Source of the DNA: Rhodobacteraceae bacterium UBA7436
GTDB taxonomy: Bacteria > Pseudomonadota > Alphaproteobacteria > Rhodobacterales > Rhodobacteraceae
Direction of reading: 5' to 3'
DNA length: 64,000 nt
NCBI GenBank assembly: GCA_002478745.1
Contig: DLQI01000134.1
Coordinates: 7,906-71,905, forward strand
Position 1 is the stretch's first letter, and the number at the start of each line of letters is the position of its first letter. The notes beneath the pieces are model-generated. The model was not told where the DNA came from and searched no databases. It worked only from the letters and a program-made list of their open reading frames with translations. Shown piece by piece: positions 1-8,374 of this stretch. Made by a program: the position numbers and the translations under genes.

Positions 1-2
1 TG

Positions 3-143
3 CGTGCATCATCCAACACGCCAAACCTTGTGGTCGTCTGCGAAAGCCCTGAATCCGATGCAGAAATGCGTGCGATTTTTGAAGACATTGATGCGGTCAT
101 CCGCACCGAAAGCAATGTCGGCGAATACGACCAAACCATTTAA
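3..143 (+). CDS. C-terminal fragment of an unidentified protein
   Basis: The reading frame is open from the window edge to a TAA at 141-143. It encodes the last 46 residues of a protein whose start lies outside the window. The fragment has a short hydrophobic strand (NLVVVCESPE) followed by an acidic helix and ends GEYDQTI. I do not recognise the family. The TAA shares one base with the ATG of the next gene (TAATG), so the two are very likely co-translated. Confidence 0.6.
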   Translation, partial: RASSNTPNLVVVCESPESDAEMRAIFEDIDAVIRTESNVGEYDQTI

Positions 144-550
144 TGGCACAACGGCTTTCATTGGTGGCTATTGTCGTAGACGACTACGATGAGGCCATCA
201 GTTTTTATACCGAAAAGCTAGGTTTTGAGCTGGTAGAAGACACCTATCAGCCGGAACAAGACAAACGCTGGGTTGTGGTCCGGCCCAAGGGCGAAAACGG
301 CACTTCCCTTTTGCTGGCCCAAGCGTCCAACCCTGAGCAATCAAAACCCGTCGGCGCGCAATCTGGTGGCCGTGTTTTCCTATTTTTGGAAACCGATGAT
401 TTTTGGCAGGACTACAACACCTATATTGAAAAAGGGATCGAATTTGCGCGACCGCCCGTCGAAGCGGAATACGGCACGGTCGCGGTCTTCAAAGATTGCC
501 ACGGCAACCTTTGGGACTTGATCCAATACAACAAACCCAAGAGCGCGTGA
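143..550 (+). CDS. VOC (glyoxalase/bleomycin-resistance) family protein
   Basis: A 135-residue single-domain vicinal-oxygen-chelate protein. The start MAQRLSLVAIVVDDYDEAIS and the later FYTEKLGFELVED give the usual first beta-alpha-beta unit. The C-terminal AVFKDCHGNLWDLIQ carries the typical D-x-x-G-N-x-W-D/E-L ending with a metal-ligand-like acidic residue. Members bind a divalent metal and act as glyoxalases, dioxygenases or antibiotic-binding proteins, and the substrate cannot be read from sequence. The ATG overlaps the stop of the upstream gene by one base. The downstream neighbour is convergent. Confidence 0.85.
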   Translation: MAQRLSLVAIVVDDYDEAISFYTEKLGFELVEDTYQPEQDKRWVVVRPKGENGTSLLLAQASNPEQSKPVGAQSGGRVFLFLETDDFWQDYNTYIEKGIEFARPPVEAEYGTVAVFKDCHGNLWDLIQYNKPKSA

Positions 551-551
551 C

Positions 552-2498
552 CTAGTCAAACAGCTTGAACAATTCGCCCTTCAGCTTGTCCTCTAGCTTT
601 TTCTTCACGGCATCCTCAACGGATTGACCATCCTCAGTAGAGACACCTAATTCCTTCTCCAGCTTCTCTTGAGCACGGGCTTTGGTATCATCCTCCAAGG
701 CCTTCGCCTTTTCCTTCAGCTTGGCTTTCTCTTCGGCCAGGTTCAGATTGATCGCCGCTTCCAAATCTGGCTGGATACGGGGATTGGACCATGGACCTTT
801 GATGCTCACAGGAATCGCGATCCCTTTGCCAGAGTTGGCGCGCAAGGCGGCAGGGGTGAACAAATAATCGATTTCCTGTGCGCCCAACCCCACGCGGCCT
901 TTTCCCCGCGCCTCGTAATTGGGAAGCACAAACAACAAATCATCGTTGCGCAGGTTTCCCGCATTGATAGTAAATGTCGCCCCAAGACTGTCAAAAACCG
1001 TGGTGCCACCAGATCCGTTGCCACTGCCCATCAAAGTATTCAGGTCCAAACCCTGAATGGTGCCCTGCCCCAAACGCAACGCCCCATTTCCAGACAACGA
1101 GCGCATGATTGCATCAACATTGGACCCGCTGCCCAAAAATGAAATTTCCGCATCGCCATTGCCCGTCAGACGCTCAACATCCATCGCATCGCGCAGAACC
1201 TTTTGAACCGAGACCGACTTGGCGAAAATCTTACCGCCAACCGACAATCCACCGCGGTTGTTCATAACAAACTCACCCGAAACAGTTCCATCATAGGCCT
1301 GAACCTCGCGCATTTCGAAAACCATGCGTGACCTGTCATTCTTGATCAGCGCGCGGGTTTTCCCCAGCTGAAATGAACCCAAGTCAATGCTGCTGGCCGT
1401 CAATGCGATCTCGCCGTTGAACGCGGCCAATCCAGATGCATCAATCCGATCTTTGGGCCAACCTGTGCCCACGCTCCCAGCGCTGCTTGCGCTTGAATTG
1501 TCACCTTGGGTCGCTCCCTTCAAATCCAAGGCTCCAGCACTGATCTGTGCGTTAAACTGTGGTGTCCCATTCAATGAAACATCCGCAGCACCCGTAATTG
1601 TGTTGCCATCCAAATCGGCTTGCATCCCACGCAAAGACAGGCGGCGATCCGATGTCAAAGTAAGGTCAGCGTCCATATCGACGCTGCGCCCCAAGCCACG
1701 CGGCAAATCTGCGCCGTCCAGCCCTAACGCCCGCAAGAATGCATCAGTATCAGATAGCTTCAAACCAAGGCGGCCCGCCACATCGCCAGCGGTGCTGGCA
1801 CGACCTTTCAGCGAAAGCGATCCACCAGATGTCTTGATGCGCGCAACGATCGGCTGCACGTCACCGGCGATAAAACCCGCAAAGCCATTGATCGTGGCAA
1901 CAACATCCACGTCTGCACCTGCAGGCCGCAGCGTTGCCTGAATGTCAGCAGCGCCCAACCGCTCGGGCCAATCCAATGCCAAATCGACCCCGCTATATGA
2001 AACAAGATCACTGCCCTCAGCGTCATAGATCAAGGTCGCGTCCGTCACGGTCAATTTCTGCAAACTAAAGGCCTGCGCTTCGCGATCAGGTGCGGTTTCG
2101 GTTTCAATAGCTGCTTCACCGCTGGCATCGGTAAAGACCCAGCTTGCGCGACCATCTTTGCGACTTTCCAATCGGATAGTTGGGCTTGCAGCTTCAATAT
2201 TGGTGATCTTGATTTCACCACTCAACAAAGCCATCGCATCAATACCAATGGCCGCATTGCGCGCCGTCAGCATCGAACCTTGGCGCGCCCAATCGGCATT
2301 ACCAACTTCGATCTCTCCCGCAGACACACCCAACACAGGCCAAAGGGTCATCGACACATCACCGGTGATGCTGACCTCTCGCCCGGTTTGGGCTTTGATC
2401 TGCTCTGCGGCCAATCGTGCGATCCGGTCAGCAGGCAGAAACAGCAGTGAAACAACCGCGACGACGGCAATCAGCAACAACGCCCCAATAATTTTCAT
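552..2498 (-). CDS. AsmA family protein
   Basis: About 648 residues. The N-terminus MKIIGALLLIAVVAVVSLLF is a signal anchor, and the rest is the long beta-rich repeat region of AsmA-type envelope proteins. Residues 25-60 (ADRIARLAAEQIKAQTGREV) match the usual AsmA opening, and the C-terminus is a charged helical tail rich in Lys and Glu. AsmA-like proteins are thought to move or organise lipids between inner and outer membrane. I chose the ATG at 2498 because AGGAAGAG lies just before it. Longer starts up to 2585 lack a good ribosome site and crowd the divergent rimO promoter. Confidence 0.85.
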   Translation of the reverse strand: MKIIGALLLIAVVAVVSLLFLPADRIARLAAEQIKAQTGREVSITGDVSMTLWPVLGVSAGEIEVGNADWARQGSMLTARNAAIGIDAMALLSGEIKITNIEAASPTIRLESRKDGRASWVFTDASGEAAIETETAPDREAQAFSLQKLTVTDATLIYDAEGSDLVSYSGVDLALDWPERLGAADIQATLRPAGADVDVVATINGFAGFIAGDVQPIVARIKTSGGSLSLKGRASTAGDVAGRLGLKLSDTDAFLRALGLDGADLPRGLGRSVDMDADLTLTSDRRLSLRGMQADLDGNTITGAADVSLNGTPQFNAQISAGALDLKGATQGDNSSASSAGSVGTGWPKDRIDASGLAAFNGEIALTASSIDLGSFQLGKTRALIKNDRSRMVFEMREVQAYDGTVSGEFVMNNRGGLSVGGKIFAKSVSVQKVLRDAMDVERLTGNGDAEISFLGSGSNVDAIMRSLSGNGALRLGQGTIQGLDLNTLMGSGNGSGGTTVFDSLGATFTINAGNLRNDDLLFVLPNYEARGKGRVGLGAQEIDYLFTPAALRANSGKGIAIPVSIKGPWSNPRIQPDLEAAINLNLAEEKAKLKEKAKALEDDTKARAQEKLEKELGVSTEDGQSVEDAVKKKLEDKLKGELFKLFD

Positions 2499-2602
2499 GC
2501 CACTCTTCCTCATATTCGTTTCTACAACCCTAGGCCGCAGAACCAGACACCTCAATCCCAGAACCCTTCCCCTCTGCCCAGCCATCCACTATAGGCATCC
2601 TC

Positions 2603-3979
2603 ATGAGCACAAACCCGCCAAACATTCGCCCCGACCTCGCCCCTAAACTCCAAGTTCGTGAACCTGTGCGTTCCGGCCAGCCTACCATCGGCATGGTATC
2701 GCTTGGTTGCCCCAAGGCATTGGTCGACAGCGAACGCATCCTGACGCGCCTGCGCGCCGAAGGGTATGGCGTGTCCCCTGATTATTCTGGGGCCGATGCA
2801 GTGATCGTGAACACCTGTGGTTTCCTTGATAGCGCCAAGGCCGAAAGCCTAGATGCCATTGGTGAGGCCCTGAATGAAAACGGTAAGGTCATCGTGACAG
2901 GGTGCTTGGGCGCTGAACCCGATTACATCCGCGAACACCACCCAAAGATCCTCGCGGTCACTGGCCCACACCAATACGAACAGGTGTTGGACGCGGTGCA
3001 CGAAGCTGTACCACCATCTCCCGATCCGTTTATCGATCTACTCCCAGCATCAGGCGTATCACTCACACCGCGCCACTTCAGCTATTTGAAGATTTCCGAG
3101 GGCTGCAATCACAAATGCAAGTTCTGCATCATCCCAGACATGCGCGGCCACCTTGCCTCCCGCCCTGCCCACGCAGTCATGCGCGAAGCGGAAAAGCTGG
3201 TTGAAGCTGGCGTTAAAGAACTGCTGGTCATTTCCCAGGATACCTCGGCCTACGGCGTTGATATCAAACATGCTGAAGATCGCGGGCACCGTGCCCACAT
3301 TACTGATCTGGCGCGCGATCTTGGGTCGCTCGGGGCATGGATACGTTTGCACTATGTCTACCCATACCCGCATGTGCGCCAGATGATCCCGTTGATGGCA
3401 GACCCATCAAACGGCGTTTTGCCCTACCTTGATATTCCGTTCCAGCACGCACACCCTGACGTTCTGAAACGCATGGCACGCCCTGCGGCCGCATCGAAAA
3501 CGCTGGATGAAATCGCGGCATGGCGCGACATTTGTCCAGACATCACCCTGCGCTCTACCTTTATTGTGGGGTATCCGGGCGAAACGGAATCCGAATTCCA
3601 AACCTTGCTGGATTGGATGGGCGAAGCGCAGCTCGATCGCGTTGGATGCTTCCAATATGAAAACGTCGAAGGCGCACGTTCAAACGCGCTACCTAACCAC
3701 GTGGATGCAGAGATCAAACAAGATCGCTGGAACCGCTTCATGGAAAAAGCCCAAGCAATCTCTGAAGCCAAACTTCAAGCCAAAGTTGGCAGCCGCATTG
3801 ATGTGATCATTGATGAAATCGATGAAGACGCCGCAACCTGTCGCACAAAATCAGACGCGCCAGAAATTGATGGCAACCTGTTCATCGATGAAGGTTTTGA
3901 GAAATTGAACGTCGGCGACATCGTCACGGTTGAGGTCGATGAAGCGGGCGAATACGATCTTTGGGGCAAACTGGTTTAA
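2603..3979 (+). CDS. rimO: ribosomal protein uS12 methylthiotransferase RimO
   Basis: A 458-residue radical-SAM enzyme that adds a methylthio group to the conserved aspartate of ribosomal protein S12. It has the N-terminal UPF0004 domain with three cluster cysteines (C36, C72, C101), the radical-SAM CxxxCxxC at C168-C172-C175 (GCNHKCKFC), and a C-terminal TRAM domain from about residue 385. [10 protein letters not shown] near residue 35 is diagnostic for RimO over MiaB. It is a single gene divergent from the AsmA gene and ends at a strong hairpin terminator (4001-4036). Confidence 0.97.
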   Translation: MSTNPPNIRPDLAPKLQVREPVRSGQPTIGMVSLGCPKALVDSERILTRLRAEGYGVSPDYSGADAVIVNTCGFLDSAKAESLDAIGEALNENGKVIVTGCLGAEPDYIREHHPKILAVTGPHQYEQVLDAVHEAVPPSPDPFIDLLPASGVSLTPRHFSYLKISEGCNHKCKFCIIPDMRGHLASRPAHAVMREAEKLVEAGVKELLVISQDTSAYGVDIKHAEDRGHRAHITDLARDLGSLGAWIRLHYVYPYPHVRQMIPLMADPSNGVLPYLDIPFQHAHPDVLKRMARPAAASKTLDEIAAWRDICPDITLRSTFIVGYPGETESEFQTLLDWMGEAQLDRVGCFQYENVEGARSNALPNHVDAEIKQDRWNRFMEKAQAISEAKLQAKVGSRIDVIIDEIDEDAATCRTKSDAPEIDGNLFIDEGFEKLNVGDIVTVEVDEAGEYDLWGKLV

Positions 3980-4000
3980 CCACCAAGATCAGCCAAAACT

Positions 4001-4036
4001 TGCGCGGCACCTATGTCTAAGTGCCGCGCAGTTTTA
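4001..4036. terminator. Rho-independent terminator after rimO, probably bidirectional
   Basis: TGCGCGGCAC at 4001-4010 pairs perfectly with GTGCCGCGCA at 4021-4030 across a 10-base loop and is followed by GTTTTAATT. The other strand reads into AGTTTTGG, so the hairpin can also end transcription of the convergent dodecin gene. Confidence 0.9.
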
Positions 4037-4037
4037 A

Positions 4038-4241
4038 TTAGTCTTCCAGCAAGAATGTGATTTTCATCACAACGCGGTATTCGCTGATTTTGCCATCTGT
4101 CACGACAACTTTCTGATCCGCAATCCACGCGCCGCTGATGCCCTTAAGGGTCTTGGATGCGCGCGCAATACCGCTTTCCAATGCGTCGTCAAATGACTTG
4201 GTTGAGGATGCGATGACTTCGGTAACTTTTGCGATGCTCAT
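4038..4241 (-). CDS. dodecin family protein
   Basis: A 67-residue protein starting MSIAKVTEVIASSTKSFDDA and ending in the beta-strand VVMKITFLLED, the classic dodecin pattern. Dodecins form hollow dodecamers that store flavin or CoA-related ligands in the cytoplasm. The start at 4241 has AAAGGA seven bases upstream. A longer in-frame start at 4295 would add a non-family extension and was rejected. The gene is monocistronic and convergent with rimO, sharing its terminator. Confidence 0.92.
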   Translation of the reverse strand: MSIAKVTEVIASSTKSFDDALESGIARASKTLKGISGAWIADQKVVVTDGKISEYRVVMKITFLLED

Positions 4242-4519
4242 AGTATTTTCCTTTGATTTAAAAATTGGCTTGAGAAATTCTGGGGGCCGACCCATCGATT
4301 GTCTGCGTGGTGCCCTAAGTGTTTACTGTCTCAACTGTGGCGATCATAACCGGCAAAACTGATCACCATTAAGGGGAAAACAGGGCCATCCCACCCCCCA
4401 AATGAAGAACTGTCATGACCACACTATTGCCTGCCTAAGCTTGAAAGTCTGCTTCGAGCCCGTACTCACCAAAATTCTGCCTTGCAGCTAATGGTGGCTT
4501 CTCACTATAATCCGTTATT
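4242..4519. other. Intergenic region between dodecin and the XRE-cupin regulator
   Basis: 278 bases with divergent genes on either side, so both promoters must lie here. No RNA gene or convincing ORF was seen. The 3' end holds the AATCCGTTA operator candidate described separately. Confidence 0.5.
4509..4517. promoter_or_regulatory. Candidate operator AATCCGTTA (regulator autoregulation)
   Basis: AATCCGTTA at 4509-4517 sits directly before the ATG of the XRE-cupin gene. Its exact reverse complement TAACGGATT lies at 5090-5098, upstream of kbl. The shared 9-mer in the only two promoters that this regulator would be expected to control suggests its binding site. Confidence 0.35.
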
Positions 4520-5077
4520 ATGGAAAACACCGACGCAATACTATCGTTACTGCCAAATCGCTTGAAGGATGCACGCCGCGCCAAGGGGCTATCTCTTGAC
4601 GCTGTGGCAAAACTATCGGGCGTGTCGCGCAGTATGGTCAGTCAGATTGAGCGTGGGGAATCTTCACCGACGATCTCGACGTTGTGGAATCTGACTAAGG
4701 CGCTACAGGTGGATTTTGCGGGGCTTCTTGAAGATGATCAGGAAAGCCGCGTTGAAGTTTTACGCAGCGGTGATGTACCTGCGATTGATAATCACGGCAC
4801 AGGATGTTCGATCCGCATTCTTTCACCGCCCGAAGAAGCAGGACGGCATGAAGTCTATGATCTGCGGTTTAACCAAGGCGGTATTCTGGACAGTTTGCCA
4901 CACGCGCAGGGCGCACGTGAACACCTGACTGTAATCGAAGGACGGCTGACCGTCACCAGTGGTGAAGCGGTTGAACAATTGTCAGACGGTGACACAGCAC
5001 GTTACGCGGCTGATGTTGCTCATAAAATTAGTGCAGACGGGCCCGCCCGTGCATTCTTGGTCGTACATGGCGCTTAG
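4520..5077 (+). CDS. XRE-family transcriptional regulator with cupin domain
   Basis: A 185-residue regulator. Residues about 13-66 form a helix-turn-helix of the XRE type (LSLDAVAKLSGVSRSMVSQI). After a short linker comes a small cupin barrel (about 105-183) that usually senses a small ligand such as an amino acid. It lies just ahead of kbl-tdh in the same direction, with a 96-base gap before the kbl start. It is therefore a likely local regulator of threonine degradation (inference). It ends in the HGA typical of the cupin tail. Confidence 0.88.
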   Translation: MENTDAILSLLPNRLKDARRAKGLSLDAVAKLSGVSRSMVSQIERGESSPTISTLWNLTKALQVDFAGLLEDDQESRVEVLRSGDVPAIDNHGTGCSIRILSPPEEAGRHEVYDLRFNQGGILDSLPHAQGAREHLTVIEGRLTVTSGEAVEQLSDGDTARYAADVAHKISADGPARAFLVVHGA

Positions 5078-5089
5078 GTAAATCCACTT

Positions 5090-5098
5090 TAACGGATT
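5090..5098. promoter_or_regulatory. Candidate operator TAACGGATT upstream of kbl
   Basis: This is the reverse complement of the 9-mer at 4509-4517 before the regulator gene. It lies 76 bases before the kbl start. A looser copy (ATCCGTCA) follows near 5138. Function is inferred only from the shared sequence and gene context. Confidence 0.35.
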
Positions 5099-5173
5099 TT
5101 TTGCCAAGTTACTGTAATTCTAATATTGCGGAAATTCATCCGTCATGCCATCTTCCTGAAAACGGAGGCCGCT

Positions 5174-6361
5174 ATGACGACTGCATTTCTAGATCACATG
5201 ACCGAAACGCTGGCACAAATTGATGCCGAAAGGATGACGAAACACGAGCGTCTGATTTCATCCCCACAAGCAGGACAGGTCACCGCGAACGGTAGGTCCG
5301 TGATCAACCTTTGTGCGAACAATTACCTTGGGTTGGCCGACCACCCCGATCTGATCAAGGCCGCCAAAGAAGCGATGGACACCAAAGGGTTCGGCATGGC
5401 CTCAGTACGGTTTATCTGCGGTACGCAGGACTTGCATCGCGATCTCGAAACACGGTTGGCGAGCTTCTTGGGGAAGGACGATTCCATCCTATTTGCGGCT
5501 TGTTTTGACGCCAACGGCGGGTTGTTTGAGCCGTTGCTCGGGCCAGAGGACGCGATCATCTCGGATGCGTTGAACCATGCATCTATCATTGACGGCATTC
5601 GGTTGTGCAAGGCCAAACGCTACCGCTATGCGAACTCCGACATGGTTGATCTTGAAACGCAGTTGCAAGCAGCAAAAGCGGGCGGCGCACGCTTCATTGT
5701 CATCGCGACTGACGGGGTGTTTAGCATGGATGGCTACCTTGCCAACCTGCCCGAGATCACCAAATTGGCAGAGGCTTACGACGCTTTGGTCATGGTCGAT
5801 GATTGCCATTCCACCGGCTTCATGGGGCCAAAGGGGGAAGGCACGCCCGCTCATTTTGGTGTCGATGTCGATATTCTGACTGGCACGTTGGGCAAGGCGC
5901 TTGGTGGTGCAATCGGCGGCTATATTGCCGGACCACAACCAGTCGTTGACCTGCTGCGCCAGCGGGCGCGTCCCTATCTGTTCTCAAATTCCCTACCTCC
6001 CTCCATCGTCGCCGCTGGGATCGAAGCAATTCGGCTGGTCGAGGAGGGCGATGCCTTACGTGCGCAACTGTTTGCAAATGCAGCCTACTGGCGCGCAGGT
6101 TTGACTCGTTTGGGCTTTAACCTGCTGCCTGGCGAACATCCAATCATCCCCGTCATGTTGGGGGAGGCGCATTTGGCGCAAGACATGGCCGCCCGTCTGT
6201 TTGATGAAGGTGTCTATGTCAGCGGATTCTTCTTCCCCGTTGTTCCGCGCGGCCAAGCCCGCATTCGCACCCAGATGAACGCATCCTTAACAAAAGATGA
6301 TCTGGATCACGCGCTGACTGCGTTCGAGACAGTTGGAAAAGCTGTTGGCGTTTTGAAATGA
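5174..6361 (+). CDS. kbl: glycine C-acetyltransferase (2-amino-3-ketobutyrate CoA ligase)
   Basis: A 395-residue PLP enzyme of the alpha-oxoamine synthase family. It cleaves 2-amino-3-ketobutyrate with CoA to glycine and acetyl-CoA, the second step of threonine breakdown. [14 protein letters not shown] near the N-terminus is the family signature. The PLP lysine is in GTLGKALGG near residue 241, and [10 protein letters not shown] carries the cofactor aspartate and histidine. The ATG at 5174 follows GGAGG; the longer frame from 5126 lacks this. The stop overlaps the tdh start as ATGA, so the two are translationally coupled. Confidence 0.96.
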   Translation: MTTAFLDHMTETLAQIDAERMTKHERLISSPQAGQVTANGRSVINLCANNYLGLADHPDLIKAAKEAMDTKGFGMASVRFICGTQDLHRDLETRLASFLGKDDSILFAACFDANGGLFEPLLGPEDAIISDALNHASIIDGIRLCKAKRYRYANSDMVDLETQLQAAKAGGARFIVIATDGVFSMDGYLANLPEITKLAEAYDALVMVDDCHSTGFMGPKGEGTPAHFGVDVDILTGTLGKALGGAIGGYIAGPQPVVDLLRQRARPYLFSNSLPPSIVAAGIEAIRLVEEGDALRAQLFANAAYWRAGLTRLGFNLLPGEHPIIPVMLGEAHLAQDMAARLFDEGVYVSGFFFPVVPRGQARIRTQMNASLTKDDLDHALTAFETVGKAVGVLK

Positions 6362-7392
6362 GCAATGAAATGAAAGCATTAATCAAGGCTCACGGTCGTG
6401 AAGGCCTATGGTTACAAACCGCTCCAGTACCAGATATCGGCCCTGACGATGTGCTGATCCGCATTAACAAGACGGGCATTTGTGGCACAGACATCCATAT
6501 CTGGAACTGGGATGATTGGGCCAAGAAGACCGTCCCAGTTCCATTGATTACAGGGCATGAATTCGCGGGAGAAATAGTTGAGCTTGGGCGTAATGTTGAA
6601 GGATTAAATCTGGGGCAAAGGTGTAGTGGTGAGGGTCATTTGATTGGCAAACAATCGCGCCAAAGTCGTGCCGGAAAATTCCATCTTGACCCAGAAACAC
6701 GGGGCATTGGTGTGAACGAACAAGGCGCATTCGCTGAATATTTGCGTCTACCTTCCTTCAACGTAGTGCCTTTACCAGACGAGATCAGCGACGACATCGG
6801 TGCCATCCTTGATCCCTTGGGCAACGCTGTTCACACCGCTCTTTCGTTCGATCTTGTGGGGGAAGACGTGTTAATCACCGGTGCTGGCCCAATCGGCATT
6901 ATGGCAGCGGCCGTTGCGCGGCACGCAGGCGCGCGCAACGTGGTGATCACGGATATCAACCAAGATCGCCTCGATTTGGCCGCGAAGGTGGCGGATGTGA
7001 CGCCAGTAAACGTTACAAAAACCGATCTGGCTGATGTACAAGCACGGCTAAAAATCATGCAGGGTTTCGATGTCGGCCTAGAAATGTCTGGCAACCAAGT
7101 AGCCCTTGATCAGATGGTTGAAGCCATGGTGATGGGCGGACGTATCGCGCTGCTTGGAATTCCGCCGGGTAAAAGCCCCGTCGATTGGAGCCGGATAGTT
7201 TTCAAGGCGATCACCCTGAAAGGCATCTATGGGCGCGAGATTTTTGAGACGTGGTACAAGATGATCGCGATGTTGCAAAACGGGCTGGACGTGTCTGGCA
7301 TTATTACACACCGCTTTGCGGTCAAGGATTACGCCGAAGGATTCGCTGCGATGAAGTCAGGGAAAGTCGTGTTAGATTGGAGAACGACCTAA
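6358..7392 (+). CDS. tdh: L-threonine 3-dehydrogenase (variant lacking structural zinc cysteines)
   Basis: A 344-residue medium-chain dehydrogenase that oxidises threonine to 2-amino-3-ketobutyrate for Kbl. The catalytic zinc ligands are present (ICGTDIHIW, residue 42; GHEFAGE). The Rossmann GAGPIG is near residue 178. In place of the usual four-cysteine structural zinc lobe the protein reads [20 protein letters not shown], about residues 92-111, with no cysteine, so that metal site is lost. It overlaps kbl by 4 bases. The start could also be M5. Gene order and overall sequence keep the call firm. Confidence 0.95.
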   Translation: MSNEMKALIKAHGREGLWLQTAPVPDIGPDDVLIRINKTGICGTDIHIWNWDDWAKKTVPVPLITGHEFAGEIVELGRNVEGLNLGQRCSGEGHLIGKQSRQSRAGKFHLDPETRGIGVNEQGAFAEYLRLPSFNVVPLPDEISDDIGAILDPLGNAVHTALSFDLVGEDVLITGAGPIGIMAAAVARHAGARNVVITDINQDRLDLAAKVADVTPVNVTKTDLADVQARLKIMQGFDVGLEMSGNQVALDQMVEAMVMGGRIALLGIPPGKSPVDWSRIVFKAITLKGIYGREIFETWYKMIAMLQNGLDVSGIITHRFAVKDYAEGFAAMKSGKVVLDWRTT

Positions 7393-7466
7393 ATTTGATC
7401 CGATGAATATATCCACTGGTGGGCCTGAATAGACATCCCAACGCAGCCGTAGAAATTGACTTCAAC

Positions 7467-7496
7467 AATTTCAGCTTTGCCCGCAAAGCTGAAATT
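7467..7496. repeat. Perfect inverted repeat after tdh
   Basis: AATTTCAGCTTTGC (7467-7480) and GCAAAGCTGAAATT (7483-7496) are perfect 14-base arms around CC. It lies 75 bases after the tdh stop. It can form a strong hairpin but has no T-run on either side. It is either a Rho-independent-like terminator of reduced efficiency, an RNA end-protecting hairpin, or a protein-binding palindrome. Confidence 0.6.
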
Positions 7497-7537
7497 CGAA
7501 CTGAGACGTATCCCTCAAACACGCCATACTTGCATTT

Positions 7538-7563
7538 GTTCCGCTTATGTTCTATTTATGTTC
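7538..7563 (+). promoter_or_regulatory. Tandem LexA-type (SOS) boxes
   Basis: Three GTTC half-sites at 7538-7541, 7549-7552 and 7560-7563 are separated by exactly 7 bases each (spacers CGCTTAT and TATTTAT). GTTC-N7-GTTC is the direct-repeat LexA operator of alphaproteobacteria, so this stretch gives two overlapping boxes. They end 27 bases before the ATG of the small protein at 7591, where LexA would block its promoter. Confidence 0.7.
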
Positions 7564-7590
7564 TCACCAATAAGAACAAAGGAATCAGTC

Positions 7591-7941
7591 ATGCAACACC
7601 AAGCAACGCTACCAGGTATGTTTGCACCCGTTCAGGGCGTGCTTGCGATTGAACCTGCCGTTCCTGCCACAGAAAAACAAATCGCATTTGCAAAATCTAT
7701 CGCGGGTAAAATGGGTGTCACTCTGCCCACATCCCTGTTTACCAACCGCACCAGCCTGTCTGCGTGGATCGACAAACATAAGCCAAAGCCACCAACAGGT
7801 CAGTTCGCCAATTACCCCTCGTCCAAACAGGTGCAATTTGCAGAACGCATTGCGCGGCTCAAACGGCGTGAGGTGCCACACGAATGCTTTCGTGACAAAA
7901 CACTGATGTCGCGTTGGATCGATGGCAATAAACCACGCTGA
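7591..7941 (+). CDS. small two-repeat protein, predicted SOS-inducible
   Basis: 116 residues with two copies of one motif of about 40 residues. The first begins ATEKQIAFAKSIAGKMGVTL and continues to SAWIDKHKP. The second begins SSKQVQFAERIARL and continues to SRWIDGNKP. Similar short repeats occur, from memory, at the C-termini of some plasmid-type topoisomerases, but no function can be assigned. The protein is basic, so nucleic-acid binding is plausible. I chose the ATG at 7591, which has AAAGGAA before it; longer in-frame starts run through the LexA-type operator. The upstream tandem boxes predict DNA-damage induction. Confidence 0.75.
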   Translation: MQHQATLPGMFAPVQGVLAIEPAVPATEKQIAFAKSIAGKMGVTLPTSLFTNRTSLSAWIDKHKPKPPTGQFANYPSSKQVQFAERIARLKRREVPHECFRDKTLMSRWIDGNKPR

Positions 7942-7981
7942 TAGCGTTGGATTATAGCGCCCGCAGCCCTATCTGTTGGGC

Positions 7982-8350
7982 ATGAGTGAAGAAACCAAAG
8001 TGCTATATAACGCGCAGTGCCCCGTTTGCCGGTTTGAAATTGATCATTACCGCAGCTATGCGCAGAAATCAGACCTCGCTATCCGGTTTGACGATCTGAA
8101 CAGTGATGCCTTATCCGCGTGGAATATCACCTCTGATCAGGCGGCGCGCCGCCTTTATGTAGAACACAAAAGTCAGCTGTATTCCGGCATTCCAGCATTC
8201 ATCGTGTTGTGGCGCGAAATGCCGCGCTATCGTATTTTAGGGCGAGTCGTAGACTTGCCAGTCATCCACTGGATCGCCTGTAAGGTGTATGACCTCGCGT
8301 TAGCGCCAGCGATTTATCGTTGGCATCTGTATCGACAGCGGCGTACCTAA
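7982..8350 (+). CDS. DCC family thiol-disulfide oxidoreductase-like protein (DUF393)
   Basis: 122 residues. VLYNAQCPVCRFEIDHY at the N-terminus holds the CxxC (C13, C16) of the DUF393/DCC family, a thioredoxin-fold group of uncertain function. RYRILGRVVDLPVIHWIACKVYDLA and the ending AIYRWHLYRQR match the usual family tail. The ATG at 7982 is preferred over a TTG two codons earlier, although neither has a strong ribosome site. It precedes the hemolysin III gene by 24 bases and may share its transcript. Confidence 0.85.
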   Translation: MSEETKVLYNAQCPVCRFEIDHYRSYAQKSDLAIRFDDLNSDALSAWNITSDQAARRLYVEHKSQLYSGIPAFIVLWREMPRYRILGRVVDLPVIHWIACKVYDLALAPAIYRWHLYRQRRT

Positions 8351-8374
8351 AGTAACCCAAAAAAGGCCGTGCAC

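Noticed and set aside
1387..1941. 184-codon ORF on the + strand inside the AsmA gene
   Set aside because: Antisense to the AsmA gene, Pro/Ala/Ser-rich low-complexity translation typical of a shadow frame.
7456..7590. Longer start of the small SOS-linked protein at 7456
   Set aside because: The extension would run through the LexA-type operator and part of the palindrome and gives a non-repetitive cysteine-containing leader with no ribosome site.
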